Shown: one piece after another, positions 32,555 to 43,688 of the stretch
Position numbering within the stretch: the stretch's first letter is position 1
Layout of the letters: each line of letters opens with the position of its first letter
From: Imbricaverruca yamaguchii
Lineage: Eukaryota; Arthropoda; Thecostraca; Neoverrucidae
Length of the DNA stretch: 64,000 nt
NCBI GenBank assembly: GCA_034440575.1
Contig: JAOTOL010001547.1
Span: forward strand, 360,001-424,000
Direction of reading: 5' to 3'
The notes under the pieces: model-generated
Database searches by the model: none
What the model was told of the DNA's origin: nothing
What the model saw: the letters and a program-made list of their open reading frames with translations, nothing else
Position numbers and translations under genes: made by a program

Positions 32555-32568
32555 AAAGAGCAGGTGAA

Positions 32569-33546
32569 GCGGTACCTTGTCACACTTTGATGTACTTCAC
32601 TTGGGCTTCGTGCAGCCTGCCCGTGCCCACGTTACCCTTCCATAGGACCAAGTTATGAGGCTTCCTTGCAGCTTTTGTTCTTCCAAAGCGAGGGGATCGC
32701 TAAATGAACACAATTATGCGGGGGAGTGTTATGAAAAGGATCATCGACGTTTTATTATTGTGAACCAATAGATCGATCAAACGGCTCTCTACTTACCTTC
32801 TCTGGTTTGGTAATGGAGCACTGATAGACATTCCGGGCATGTTTAAACCCAGATTTAGCAACCATGTTTACGGAGAATTGATATTTACTGTTCGCTTTTA
32901 GTTGGTCTGAAGGGAGCATTATATGTCTGCAAGCTATATTTTAGGTAGAAGAAAGTTAGTTTCCTTTAGCCCCGGGCAATCAATTGCAGCGTTAAAATTT
33001 TGGTATTTTGTTGGGCGTGAGATGTCTGAACGGGTCCACTGAGATGTCGAAATTCTCCACGGAAATTTTGTCCTTTGGAGCATCGTTGAATTCCTCCAAA
33101 CTCAATTCTGAACCCATAGCCTCCTTATATGTGCATTTTTTTCTTGGGAGACACCTAATGTAGGGATACTTATGTTTCCTTAAGGATGCTTGTGTTTATA
33201 AACATGCTAAAAATGTCACACGTTCGGCAAATTATATTGAGCAGTAGGCCATATCATCGGTAATGGCATTACTTGAAATCACGTTACGCACAAGGTAATT
33301 ATGCATCACAATATGTAATGATGAGCATGCGCATGATACACACCAACCACCAGTAGAAACAAGGCATGGGTACTTCATAAGCACACATCAAGAGGCATGA
33401 TGTCATTACTTCTTTGGTAAGGATGTTTCCTCATTGTTCAAATATGGTATATTCCACCTTATTTCACGAATAATTTATCACTGATCAGTTGAGTATGCAG
33501 TTATGGTATATGATGACTTCCATTACCCTACATAAATTTATTTGAG
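32569..33546. other. Intergenic or intronic, nothing recognised
   Basis: AT-rich sequence with no recognised exon. It may be intron upstream of the exon at 33547. Confidence 0.35.
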
Positions 33547-33710
33547 GCGATTGCCTGAACACCCAAACCAGCAGACGTTCCAGCTGATCCTGTGCATGCA
33601 CTACGAACTGGGTACAGCAGGAGATGCCCCACACGACCGTGAGCTGTTGAAGACTATCAACAATGGCTGCCGCAGACAGCTTGGAGACAGCATTGTCGCT
33701 TTTGTCATAG
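33547..33710 (+). CDS. Unassigned coding-like exon
   Basis: A 164-base segment between AG at 33545-33546 and a good donor (TCATAG|GTAACT at 33711) is open in one frame, phase 1 to phase 1. It encodes RLPEHPNQQTFQLILCMHYE, then LGTAGDAPHDRELLKTINNG and CRRQLGDSIVAFVI. Codon use is typical of the real genes here (CAG, CTG, ATC, TGC, CAC). I do not recognise the family. No neighbouring exons were identified, so it could belong to a gene starting upstream of or ending beyond the repeats. The acceptor has a weak pyrimidine tract. Confidence 0.5.
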
Positions 33711-34327
33711 GTAACTCCTCTGGGCTAACTGGCCATCATAAATGACATTCTTGGAAGACTAGGCTTCAGGTCTGGTATCAGGAATGGCGGCAGGATACTC
33801 AGCAACGCAGACGTTGCCAGTCGGCGCAGTGTCTCTTATTATCAGTACGCTGGCAATACTATATGGTATAGTCGCGACGTTAACGGTGGAGGTCAGTCAC
33901 CTGGAAACAGCCGTCCTGAGTGGCAGGCCACCAGAGTGAACGGGCGGACGAATCCGCCCACCGTTTTTCGTAGATAACGCCAGATATGCCGGCCGATATA
34001 CGTCATTGTTCGTGCACCTGCTTATAAATGGCCTGCGCGTTGTTTAAAGCCAGAAAAACACAAATCTGCCCAACATTTTTTTAGGTAGGGGCCGTTAAAG
34101 TAATACTAAAAAAGTTATCAGCGTCAGACCATAAAATTCGGCGCGGATGTGCTTGTCGTATATTGGCAAAGGGGAACTGTTCTTAGCAACACTAGCGACT
34201 TGTTTGATGTATATCGTTATGCTATATTGTTTCAGTCATGTTAGGTCACCGAAGTTAAGTTCATGACAGGTTAATGGAACCAAACTTGGTCAACTGGAAT
34301 GTTGTCATAAATGCACATGACTGTCAT
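33711..34327. other. Probable intron, nothing recognised
   Basis: No feature was seen between the exon donor and the LINE fragment at 34328. Confidence 0.3.
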
Positions 34328-34445
34328 AAAGAGACATAAAGAGACGTAAAAGATTAGTGCAACTATGAGCCACAAGGGCCCTTCTTGGTTGCACTCTGTA
34401 CACTCAACCAGTTGTCCACCAAATCCGTCGATCAGCCCTCCTTGT
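34328..34445 (-). mobile_element. CR1/L2-type LINE, 3' end fragment
   Basis: Matches the 3' terminal 120 bp of the LINE copies at 39889 and 54868: ACATAAAGAGACGTAAAAGA, GTGCAACTATGAGCCACAAG, GGGCCCTTCTTGG and the ATCAGCCCTCC boundary. It contains no coding sequence. The reiterated CATAAAGA words are the element's 3' tail in reverse. Confidence 0.85.
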
Positions 34446-34468
34446 CATGCGATTGATGTCACTGAGTG

Positions 34469-34816
34469 CTGCTATATAGGTCAAATTCTGGGTCTAGCAT
34501 CTGTAGTACATCATTAATAATGTCTAATACATCATCGGCGTCCATTTTGGAGCATTTGAACACAATCACAGCAATCCATAACAATGACAAGCTAATCCAC
34601 GCAACACGAGAAAATTGATATTTTGACCTCATTTGATCTTGAAGATACTGACCTAAGGTCATGAAATTTGATGAAGCACAAAAGAGTTCACTGCCGTATC
34701 CATCCACCCTGTAAATTTCGTTGCTCTAGCTTTAGTAGGAGCCGAGATCTTAGGGGGGCTGAATCCGCCCCCTCCAGTGCGCGTAATTTTCAGAGGCCTT
34801 CCAGGGCGCGTGTTAA
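34469..34816 (+). repeat. Interspersed repeat family C, copy 1
   Basis: Diverged copy of 57347-57698. Shared: GTCATGMARTTTGT-like, CCACCCTGWWAATTTCGTT, CCAGTGCGCGTAATTTTCAG, AGGCC and CCAGGGCGCGTGTTAA at the right end. Both copies end in TTAA, which hints at a piggyBac-type element, though the left end is not resolved. Confidence 0.75.
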
Positions 34817-34992
34817 CCACCGAGGTACCGACGCCACGGAAGCATAGGATTAAATCATAGCACAGACACTAGCAGCCTCTTTGTTAAACTGGCTTGCGTC
34901 AGGGCACATAGCTTTTGTGTACAGCCTGTATCACCCGTGGAGCAACACCACCTTGCTGACCACCATGAAGCATACAAAGGAGTTGGGTTTGG

Positions 34993-35777
34993 TTAACCCG
35001 CTTCGTCCCGGGGGGGGGGGGCGTTGACGACCCCTCCCCTAAGGTGTTCCGCGGAAAGTGAAAGAATGGCGCACGGCAGCGCACCGAAATTTTGCATACC
35101 TTTTTCAACATCAATTTAGCATGTTGTGCCAAAATTTTGAAGTCAGGTCATCTAGGGTCAATGAGTTAGTCAAGGTCAAGTGAGGTAACCTCTAAAAAGT
35201 TTAACCAGCCGTCACGCTTCATCGGATAAAGATATTTTAGTGAAACTTTCAACGTTTGCTTATCTTTAGGGATGCACCAAAACGCACCAGAGGAATTCTT
35301 CATATTTTTCTGTTTTTGATTACTTATTATTAGTTTTGTTTACTTGCCCATTAGAGTTAAAATACAAGATTCTGGCTAAAGCAAGCATTTCTATTGGAGC
35401 CAGTTGACTTCGAACAACATTTTCCCATCTACTACCCATTAGAAAAGGAAAATTACAGAAAACCTGACCTTTTAAAAATTTTGAAATAAAAAAGATTTTT
35501 GGGTGGCCAGCAATTCTATGGTTCTGGTTGATTTTGCTTTCCTTTTCTGATTCCAAATAACTTTGTTTTTCAAATCTCCCTCAAAATGAGCCCACCAGAG
35601 CTACAAACATAATGTAAGCTGTGACCTCCAGGGCCCCTAGTGACGTAACTTTTTTGGGGAGGAATTTTTTTTGGGGTGATGTTTGACTGTACTCATTGAT
35701 TAGTTATGAGATTAGAGGGGTCTCTATAGACCCTCCTGAAATTTGGTGTGAGAATCTGACAGGAGACTGTGGGTTAA
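34993..35777 (+). mobile_element. piggyBac-like MITE, family A, copy 3
   Basis: Left end TTAA|CCCGCTTCGTCCCGGGGG (34993), right end GAGACTGTGGG|TTAA (35774-35777). The interior matches the 48.7-kb copy in order: TTGAAGTCAGGTCATCTAGG, CAACATTTT, AAAAGGAAAATTA. About 785 bp; no transposase. Confidence 0.85.
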
Positions 35778-35984
35778 GGTAAGACAGGTTTGGCTTTTGT
35801 TAGTTAAAATATACTTTAATCTGCCTCTATAGTTTTTTCTTCAAAAACAGTTCAGGTTAGGTTAAGTTTGGTTAGGCTTATTAAGTTTACGAGTTTGAAA
35901 ACAAAAATTGTTGATAAATGTTCCATTCTTTAAAGTTCATTTTCTTGCATGGATGGTCAGAGCACATCAGCTTAGGTTAGGTTG

Positions 35985-36190
35985 CATTTTTCCCTTATTT
36001 TTAATGATATTTGTATGTGATAATACCCAACTCCAAGCCCATTTTATGGTGTTGTTTTACCTCCCAACCAAGAAGTATGCATTTGCAGAGGAAATGAGTA
36101 GTCATATCATGTTAATGACAATCATAAGCACTCCATTGGAAAAAGAAATAAAAATTACCTTAAACTGCATATTTGAAATGGCTTCTATCA
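35985..36190 (-). repeat. Interspersed repeat family D, copy 4
   Basis: Reverse-complement match to the 2246 core, next to AGGTTAGGTTGC and GGTTAGGTTAAG words (35852-35980). Confidence 0.65.
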
Positions 36191-36192
36191 GA

Positions 36193-36904
36193 AGCAGGGG
36201 CAGGATCTAAACATGTTCTGTTTCCCGAGCACCTACCCATTGATGACTCCCATGTCAAGTTCAGAGTGCAATTGACAAAAAGATCTGATATTCATAAAAG
36301 ATGGGCATTTCTGAACTGTAATATGAAGGTCTGATCACATAGTTAAACCAAATATTTTTGCATAGAGCTGGCAGTCTGCAGGTGTCATTCTTAGGCATCC
36401 AGGATAATATGCTTAGGAAAACCATAGGAAGGTGACTTGTGATCTTTTTCTGCAACTACACTGGTATTTTTAGCAGCTACCAATGGCTTGTACCACAACA
36501 GCCACTGTGACATCCTGCACAACATTTTGTGTTCAGAATATGGTACACCACTATGAAATACTTGTTGTATAGTTGCCATTTTCAAGTGGTTAGAGGAATT
36601 ACATTGAAAGGAACTGCTTAAATATGGATAGCTTTGTCTTTTTCATGTTCAGTAAACAGTACAATGTTTTGGTTCAGAATATAGTACACCATATGAAATA
36701 AAGTTTTATAGTTTCTCCTTTCAAGTGGTTAAGAGCAATTCTATTGCTGCTTAAGGAATGGAATTGCTGCTTAAACATGGATAGTTTGGCCATTTTTGTA
36801 ATGTCCAGTAAACAGTACAATTACTGGTTCCACCATACAGAAGCAGCAGTAGAGCTATTTGTTGCATGATGCCCGAAGTCCTCAGAAATCTCCTTCTTCC
36901 CCTT
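36193..36904 (-). mobile_element. Non-autonomous TIR element, family H, copy 2
   Basis: Opposite-orientation copy of 9074-9645. ATGTTCTGTTTCC marks one end and TTTCTGAGG-type sequence with GGGGAAGAAGG (in reverse) the other. It is about 140 bp longer than copy 1 because the GTTCAGTAAACAGTACAAT / AAGTGGTTA segment is duplicated at about 36580-36660 and 36720-36815. Confidence 0.65.
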
Positions 36905-37335
36905 TCTCTCTCCTATTTTCCTCGAAGTGCCAAGGCATCCAGGTAGGAAACTTTATCACTAGTTACGTGACAACAGGTGGGTAGGTATGATCTATGTAGG
37001 TAGTTTTGGTTCTTAGCTGGAAATACATTTTTTTAATTCAACGCATCAGGGTCGTGCTGCCCTGTGGAAAACACCGCTACAACTGATAGCAGGCTTCTGA
37101 TTCATTATCTGTAGTGTATTATATTTTGTCCTTACCTTTCCCCGTTGATGTGCTCTAAAACAACGCTTTGTATTGAAATACAAGTAGGTGTGGGTAGGTA
37201 TCTGATTTATCTCTGTGCTTGTCACTACTCGTCCCGCAACTCCCTGCACCACCTCAGCAACAGCAGGACCTATGTAAAAGGCCTTGAGCAGGACCCAAGG
37301 CCGTATACACGCAGGACCTGACCACAAGATATAAT
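36905..37335. other. Intergenic, nothing recognised
   Basis: No exon, RNA or repeat match was seen. Confidence 0.3.
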
Positions 37336-37455
37336 ATGTTCAGAAGGACTACGGACAGAAGGCCTACGTTCAGAAGGACTACGGAAAAGGGCCTACGTTC
37401 AGAAGGACTACGGCAAGAAGGCCTACGTTCAGTTGGGCTACGTTCATATGACCCT
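37336..37455 (+). repeat. ~30-bp minisatellite
   Basis: Units begin TTCAGAAGGACTACGG and end GGCCTACG. Three full units and two shortened ones (TTCAGTTGGGCTACG, TTCATATGACC) follow each other. The units decay to the right into related words up to about 37560. Confidence 0.85.
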
Positions 37456-37560
37456 ATAGCCTTGATAGGGACCACTAACATATCGAAAGACTACGGCCCA
37501 AAGAAAGAACATCTACGCTAAGAGGGATTCCCACCAGACTGTCTACGGTTGACAGATTTA

Positions 37561-38215
37561 TCTTGGACAAGTCTATAGCGCCCATGGCCGTCGACACGAG
37601 CCCAATAATATCATCAAGGTGTCCCAGAGAACCCATGCGCCTGACATTCTGGTGACGCCCCCAGCCAGCAGCAGTCTCCCTGAGTGCATCTGGGCCCCAG
37701 TGACATGAATGTCACCGTATGAAGTTCGGTGGTGGAAACATGACCTATTTGACAGCAAACGTTTCCCCGAAAGCCATGGGTTACGTACCAACCACATCGC
37801 CACAGCTAACCAAACCACACCAGTCACAGATTGCACTCATATGCCAAGTGGATAGGATTCAGCCTGATTCGGAGGGGAGGCGATGATCAAGGGCGCCACG
37901 TCAGTGATTTAGGCCAATTGGCATATACCTAGAAAGTGACACCCTTTCCCAGGAACGTGATCAGGACATGCCAAAGATCTCCTGACTCAATATTCTAGTG
38001 ACGCGCCTGGTAGAAGCATAATCCCTGGGTGCGAGATTCTAATGATGTCATGAAAGTATTCTAGAGACCACTTACCTAGTGATGCCCTTGGTATTGCTCC
38101 ACAGCCAGGAGCAGCTTCCCAAGCACATCCACTGGCATAGTCAGAGTTTGATCCAGGGGGCAATGACTTAGTCAAGAGAGGTGAGCGAAGGGCACCTCCC
38201 CTCCCCCTGTAGGGT
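37561..38215. other. Intergenic, decayed repeat-like words
   Basis: Phrases such as CCCAGTGACATGAA, TATTCTAGTGACGCGCC and CCTAGTGATGCCC suggest an old array with a variable period. No gene was seen. Confidence 0.3.
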
Positions 38216-38500
38216 TGGATGGGGCCGTCAAGGCGTCGGTGCGGGGACCCTGGGCCAACATGAAGAGCCCTTGGACCGATGAAAGGGGCCCCCGAACCGA
38301 CGGGAAGTCCTGGGCCGACGAAGAGCAACTCGGGTCAATGGAGAGTGCTCTCGGAAACATGTTGAGGACCCTGGGATGGGCCAACATGAAGAGCTTCCAG
38401 GCCGATAGAGGGGACCTCGAGCCAATATGAAAAGTCCCTGAGCTGACGGCGGGGTCAAAGCCGAAGAAAGGGCTTCCGACCTGATATAGAGGGCCAAACT
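38216..38500 (+). repeat. Decayed ~31-bp minisatellite, left block
   Basis: Units of about 30 bp follow the pattern GGGCCRACRTGAAGAG then YCCYTGGACCGATG. At least eight are recognisable. The block reads as the reverse complement of 41700-42690; both contain AACGGAGAGTGC/AATGGAGAGTGC and ATGTTGAG words in order. Confidence 0.7.
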
Positions 38501-39780
38501 ATTGTTCACTGGTTCAAAATCCGAAAATTGTCCTCCGAGGTCACCTCAAGGCCAATGTCCTAGGATAACCTCGGAATGGTCAACACAAAGGTAAAAATCA
38601 TCGTGTTTGGCTCAAAGCGGTGCAAAAGAGCAAACATTGTTCTTTTGGTGTTATGAAGTGCTAGAATCGGTGAAAAACAGACGTTTTGCCTAGAAGTGGC
38701 CTGAGGCAACCTCTTCATTGCGTGATGGTTCCGTGACTAGATGGTTCATGGAAAAGAAATCATCAAAAATCGCGAAAAAAAAACATGTGCCCCACGAGCT
38801 ATCTGCAACCCATCTATTGACTTGTTGCGCGGATATTTTGAAAGGAATTATTTTGTCATGTCCGCACTTTGGCAAATATCCACCCTCTGCTATTAAGTGT
38901 TGATTTCAGTGCTGAACGGTCAGCTCAATGAGTAACACTAAAAAGTGTTCTATTCGATGCATGTAAGATAACGGCGGACCGCATAGCATACTGCAACCAT
39001 ATAAAACAGTCTTTATAACAGAACAGCGTAAGCCATTTTAACCTTTTCTTAGATATCACTAAATCATCATCACTGTTTTCTATTACTCTTTCTTTCTATA
39101 CCCTGGCTGATAAGTGAATGATTTGAATGCGATATCTGGACCTGGAGAAGTCGCTGTTGCTGCCGTACATGGCAGGCAATGCCTTATTTGGACCGAGGCG
39201 TTCGCGCTTACGATCACGACCATAAAGTCCTTGCTGAGACATTGTCTTGTTGCTGAGAATCCCAACAGCACACCAGTATAGTGAAGCATGCAAGTGACGC
39301 ACATGCAGGGTAAGTAACGGTGTGCAATATGGACTAAAACGTAACTACCTTGAATCAATCCCTATCACATTTCAGTTCTGTATCGCAATGGCCCTTGCCT
39401 GCTAAAAGTACAGATATCTGGCTGCCCATGAGATTTACGATAGGTCACTCACGCCATTCACGATGAGGCTACGCTTTGACACAGCCCATATTTTGTGCTG
39501 TTCCCATAGCAAGTGTGATATATGACTGTGAGTTCCCCGGCTCTTGTGCTAAAGCTCCCAGATAACTTCTTAATGACCGAGACTTAATGTTTCCGGGGGC
39601 ATGGTGGGCTCGCAAATACTCCAGCTCATTGAGTACCCCGATTCATAAATGCTAGACAGCCCTGAATCATACCGCTAGACGACACCGTAAACGTCCAGCG
39701 GCACCAGAGCTTACCTGCGCGCCAACAGATGACAGGAGCACGTGGTGGCTGCATTGCTCCAAGAAGACTGAATATTCGAC
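38501..39780. other. Intergenic, nothing recognised
   Basis: No feature was seen apart from short open frames without homology. Confidence 0.3.
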
Positions 39781-39885
39781 CTAGCATAACGTAACATAAC
39801 CTAACCTATTCTAACATAATCTTACGTAACCACCGAATCTAACCTAACTTAACCTAACCTACCATAACCTAACCTTTTTGGAGCA
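39780..39885 (+). repeat. Degenerate AACCT array
   Basis: About 12 AACCT or one-base variants (TAACCTAACC, TAACTTAACC, CATAACCTAACC), abutting the LINE 3' tail. The motif is the complement of TTAGG, the common arthropod telomere repeat. It is interstitial here. Confidence 0.75.
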
Positions 39886-39888
39886 TAA

Positions 39889-41190
39889 AGACATAAAGAC
39901 ATAAAAGATTAGTGCAACTCTGAGCCACAAGGGCCCTTCTTGGTTGCACTCTGTACACTGAACCAGTTGCCCACCAAATCTGCCAATCAGCCCTCCCTGT
40001 AATACTGAAAAGCAAGCCCTCTATTCTTATAATGATTGTCTATGCTGTTTTTAAAGATGTTCAATGTGCTGCTACTGACGATGTTTTCTGGCAGCTGGTT
40101 CCAGTGTTCCACTACCCTGTTGGTGAAGAAAGTTTGCCTTAACCTTGTTCTGCTGTGGTTAATTTTAATTTTGAATTTATGACCTCTAATTGCATCATTT
40201 CTGTTAAATTCAAACATTTCCCCAAGGTATCCCCTCTCCAGACCATTGACAAATTTAAAGACCTCGATGAGATCTCCTCTCAGCCTTCTATATCTAAGTG
40301 AAAACATATTCAATTTCTTCAATCTTTCCTCATATGCCAGGTTGCTTATACCATTAACCATTTTTGTAGCCCTCTTTTGTACTCTCTCTAAAAGCCAACA
40401 ATCTTTTTCATAGCTAGGAGACCAAGCTTGGATGCAGTGTTCCAAATGTGGCCTGACGTATGCACAGTAAAGCTTCCTGATCACTTCCTCACTTCTGTAT
40501 GATACATTCCTATTTATTGCCCCGAGCATTCTCAGTGCCTTCTTCCTGGCTTCCTTGGTCTGTTCTGATGCCCCCAATTTTGTGTTTAGAATAACACCTA
40601 AATCCTTCTCCTGTTGAGTCACTGATAGCACTTGGCCACCCATCAAGTATGGAGCCTTCATATGCTGCTTACCTACATGCATGATTTTGCACTTATCAAA
40701 GTTAAATTTCATTTGCCATTCTTCGGACCACTTCACAAGTTCGTCTAAGTCTTTTTGCAGCGAGATATGCTCATCCTGACCTGTTATTGCCCTAAAGACC
40801 TTCAAATCATCTGCAAATTTCAAAACTTTACTGCTTAGGCCACTTTCAATGTTATTTACAAATATAATGAACAGTAATGGCCCTAGTACTGACCCCTGGG
40901 GGACTCCACTAAGAACATTTTGCCATGATGACTTTGTACCATTTAGCATCACTCTTTGCTGTCTATCTGAAAGCCACAACTCTATCCATTTTAAGATGCT
41001 ACCTGCAATACCATGGGACTGAAGCTGTATCATTAACCGTTTATGGGGTACCTTGTCAAAGGCCTTACTAAAGTCAAGATATGCTACATCAACCTGATTT
41101 CCCTGATCAAATTGTTCTGTGGCGAAGTTCAAAAAGTCCAAGAGGTTTGTGAGACACGATCGTCCTTTTCTAAATCCATGTTGAGCAATG
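39889..41190 (-). mobile_element. CR1/L2-type non-LTR retrotransposon, 5'-truncated, reverse transcriptase open
   Basis: Minus-strand frame 39987-41141 (384 codons) encodes a reverse transcriptase fragment. It has YLDFSKAFDKVPHKRL, SGVPQGSVLGPLLFIIFVNN and KFADDLKVF (the catalytic FADD, a Phe variant of YADD). Thumb and C-terminal motifs are ARKKALRMLGAINRNVSYRS, GYLGEMFEFNRNDAIRGHKF and NQLPENIVSSSTLNIFKNSI. The 3' region carries the octamer-like ATGTCTTT tail. The endonuclease and fingers are missing, so the copy starts mid-RT at about 41190. The frame is intact over 384 codons, so it is fairly young. Confidence 0.95.
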
Positions 41191-41699
41191 CACCCACCAC
41201 ACGCTCTTCCCGCCTGTCGGCACCCAGGTAAGAGCTGGTGCTGTTGAGCGTTTCTGGTGTCATCTAGCGGTATAATTCAGAACTATTTTTAGCACTTGCG
41301 GAACTGGGTACCTATGAGCTGGGGTACTTGTGAGCTCACTTGGTATCTAATACTTTGGGAATTATCGAGGAATTTTTGGCAATTAGGGAACCAAATCAGA
41401 CATATTTTAGCACTTGCGAAACGGGGTACTTGTAAGCCAGAGAACTTATGAATTCCTTCTGCAACACGCGGCACCTTCACTTGGGCTTTTTCACTCGCTG
41501 CCAACGTTGGTTCGTTCTGTCCATTGTTCTTGAACCTTTGCTGCCGTTCGGCTGGCCACAGATGTACGAAATCTGGTACATTCGTTTTGTGGTGCCGGGG
41601 TGAGCGGCATGATTTGAAGTGTATGTGGAGCGAAATCTATGTGAGGCCTCAATTGATCCTGATCCTCGCTGGTCCACGGTATTCCTCTCAACCATCGTT
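41191..41699. other. Intergenic, nothing recognised
   Basis: Phrases such as GCACTTGCGGAACTGGGTAC / GCACTTGCGAAACGGGGTAC (about 41292 and 41410) show a ~118-bp tandem duplication. No gene was seen. Confidence 0.4.
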
Positions 41700-42690
41700 A
41701 GTCTCAGGAACTATCGTTAGCTTTCAGGGGGCTCCGTTATCCCTTGGGAGTCCTCTGAAGCTGCTAGAGGCCCTTCCCAGTCATCGATAACTCTTGTGGT
41801 TTCAAGAAGATTCTAGAGTGAGGTCCAAAAGTGAGGTCCTGTTTGTCCCACTGGGACCTTTCACATCCAAAACGCATCCAAGACTTTTCTAGCCCTCAGG
41901 CTGTTTATTCATCAGCTGTAAGAAGCCCATATCAGCTGAGACTTCTCTTTCCAGCTAGCATTCGAGCTTTCTGGCGGGCCCCCAGCTGTCTTCACGGCCC
42001 TTGCCAGCCCTCGGAGTAGACGTCTTCAGGTCTCAAGGGTCCTGTCCACACAAGCTGTCACACGCGTTTAAATTCTTCTTCGGTTGATATGATCGAGGAA
42101 AAATTATGTCCCTCGGGGCGGTCGCCTGGAGAATCCCGTCGGACTCCCCGTGGTGGAGGGACGTATCCCGTCACCACTTGGAATCGCCACTGCGTCTAAT
42201 CAGCCCTGGCTCCTCCATTTGACGACCCAAGACCTTTCTGGCAAGCTGCAGGCCCCGTTTTAAACGTGTGTGCCCTCTATCAGGTCAGGGGCCTTTTCTT
42301 CGGCTTAGGCTCCGCCGACGATCCAGGGGCCCATCATATTGACTATGGTCTCCTCTGTCATCCCGGGGCCTCCTTTAACTATTTGGGGCCACTCCGTCGA
42401 TCGAGAAGCCCTTCACGCTACCCCAGCCAAGGGCACTCAACATCTTCTTGAGTGCACTCTCCGTTGACACGGGGCCATTTTCATTGGCCCGGGATTCCTT
42501 CGGTTAGACCGGGGCTCCTTTCCATCAGTCCTTTGGCCCTTCATGTCGACTAGGGGTCCCGCAAACCCTGTAAGAACATTCGCGCCCACTCAAGAGTCGT
42601 TCTACACCGACACTTTGATGGGCCCTTGCGGGCCCCTCAAGGCGGCTGCCTCAAGGACCTCTCCGACCCTCCAGGGGCGGCTGCCCCCTT
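41700..42690 (-). repeat. Decayed ~31-bp minisatellite, right block
   Basis: A pyrimidine-biased series of ~30-bp units (for example CCGGGGCTCCTTTCCATCAG, CCTTTGGCCCTTCATGTCGA, CTAGGGGTCCC). Its reverse complement matches the 38.2-38.5 kb block in unit order around the GGAGAGTGC and ATGTTGAG words. The two blocks lie on opposite sides of the LINE at 39.9-41.2 kb. Confidence 0.65.
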
Positions 42691-42714
42691 CGCCCCCTTG
42701 GCTATGCCTCTGCA

Positions 42715-43055
42715 TGTAATATGCATAGCTATATTCGGAATATCAGGAAGTAGCACTAACACCATTTGTGGCGAAATCCCGACAGTCGGCTCTTTTAGCC
42801 TTAGTTCTGCAGGACAGAGATGTGAATGTGCCTCCGTGCAACATGCATAGCTGTGCTCGGCATATCAAGAAGTACCGCTGTGATGAACTTAACGAAACCG
42901 TTATTTTCTGCCACTTTGACCTGATATATACTCTATAGACCACAAACTTTAAATGTGACTCGGCGCACCATGCATATCTGGTTTTGGAGTATACAGAAGT
43001 GCCACTAAAACCACATATAGCGAAATTGTGATGCCGCCGCCCTCGAATCAACATA
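42715..43055 (+). repeat. ~125-bp imperfect tandem repeat, three units
   Basis: Units begin ATGCATAGCT / ATGCATAGCT / ATGCATATCT at about 42721, 42844 and 42971. They share TCAGGAAGTAGCACTAA-like, CCATTTGTGGCGAAAT-like and GTGYVNNGTGCAACATGC-like segments. Confidence 0.6.
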
Positions 43056-43640
43056 CGAATACGAACATGAGATGTGTTTAACGAACATGGCTGGATCGGC
43101 ATTTATACAGCCGACATCCACCGGCGGCATACTTACTGCGATCTAATCGTTTTCCAAGTTCCAAGCAAATATCAATATATAAGGCGAGCAGTATATAATG
43201 TTCGCATCGATTTTTGTCATGCAACACCATACGCGTCTTGCTAAGCATTGCGAAGTTTGGGGGACGCGTCCCTTCGCCCCACCCCCACACACACACACCG
43301 TGGCGACGCCACGGTGGGAATGGAAGTACGTCATCGATGGGCTTTCTGACCAGGGGCCTCCGTACAACATTATGAGGCATCATGCATGGCTTTGAGACGT
43401 TTTCGTGAGCTCCCATCAATGCTGATGAGCTTCCGTTCAGCGCATCTGGACAACATAACGAGGTATCCCGCTTGGTTTTGTGGCGATGTATGACTGCAAA
43501 CTATGGGACTCCTATACATATAAATGGTTCTTCTGTTCTTGAGTTTCGGGACGGCATCGTGGACTCCCTACCAAGTGCTATAATTTTAATTTGTGAGCTT
43601 TGGGACATCTTGCCAAGTAGGCAGCCTCCGAGTCAGGTAC
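43056..43640. other. Intergenic, (CA) stretch, nothing else
   Basis: A CACACACACAC stretch lies at about 43286-43299. Phrases GAGGCATCATGCATGGCTTT and GAGGTATCCCGCTTGGTTTT (about 43373 and 43459) suggest another decayed duplication. Confidence 0.35.
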
Positions 43641-43648
43641 CCTGCACC

Positions 43649-43688
43649 ATGGATGATGTACGCCATGATTTTGGCGTACATGATCCAT
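43649..43688. other. Short palindrome
   Basis: ATGGATGATGTACGCC (43649-43664) faces GGCGTACATGATCCAT (43673-43688), 15 of 16 paired, with an 8-base loop. Confidence 0.6.
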
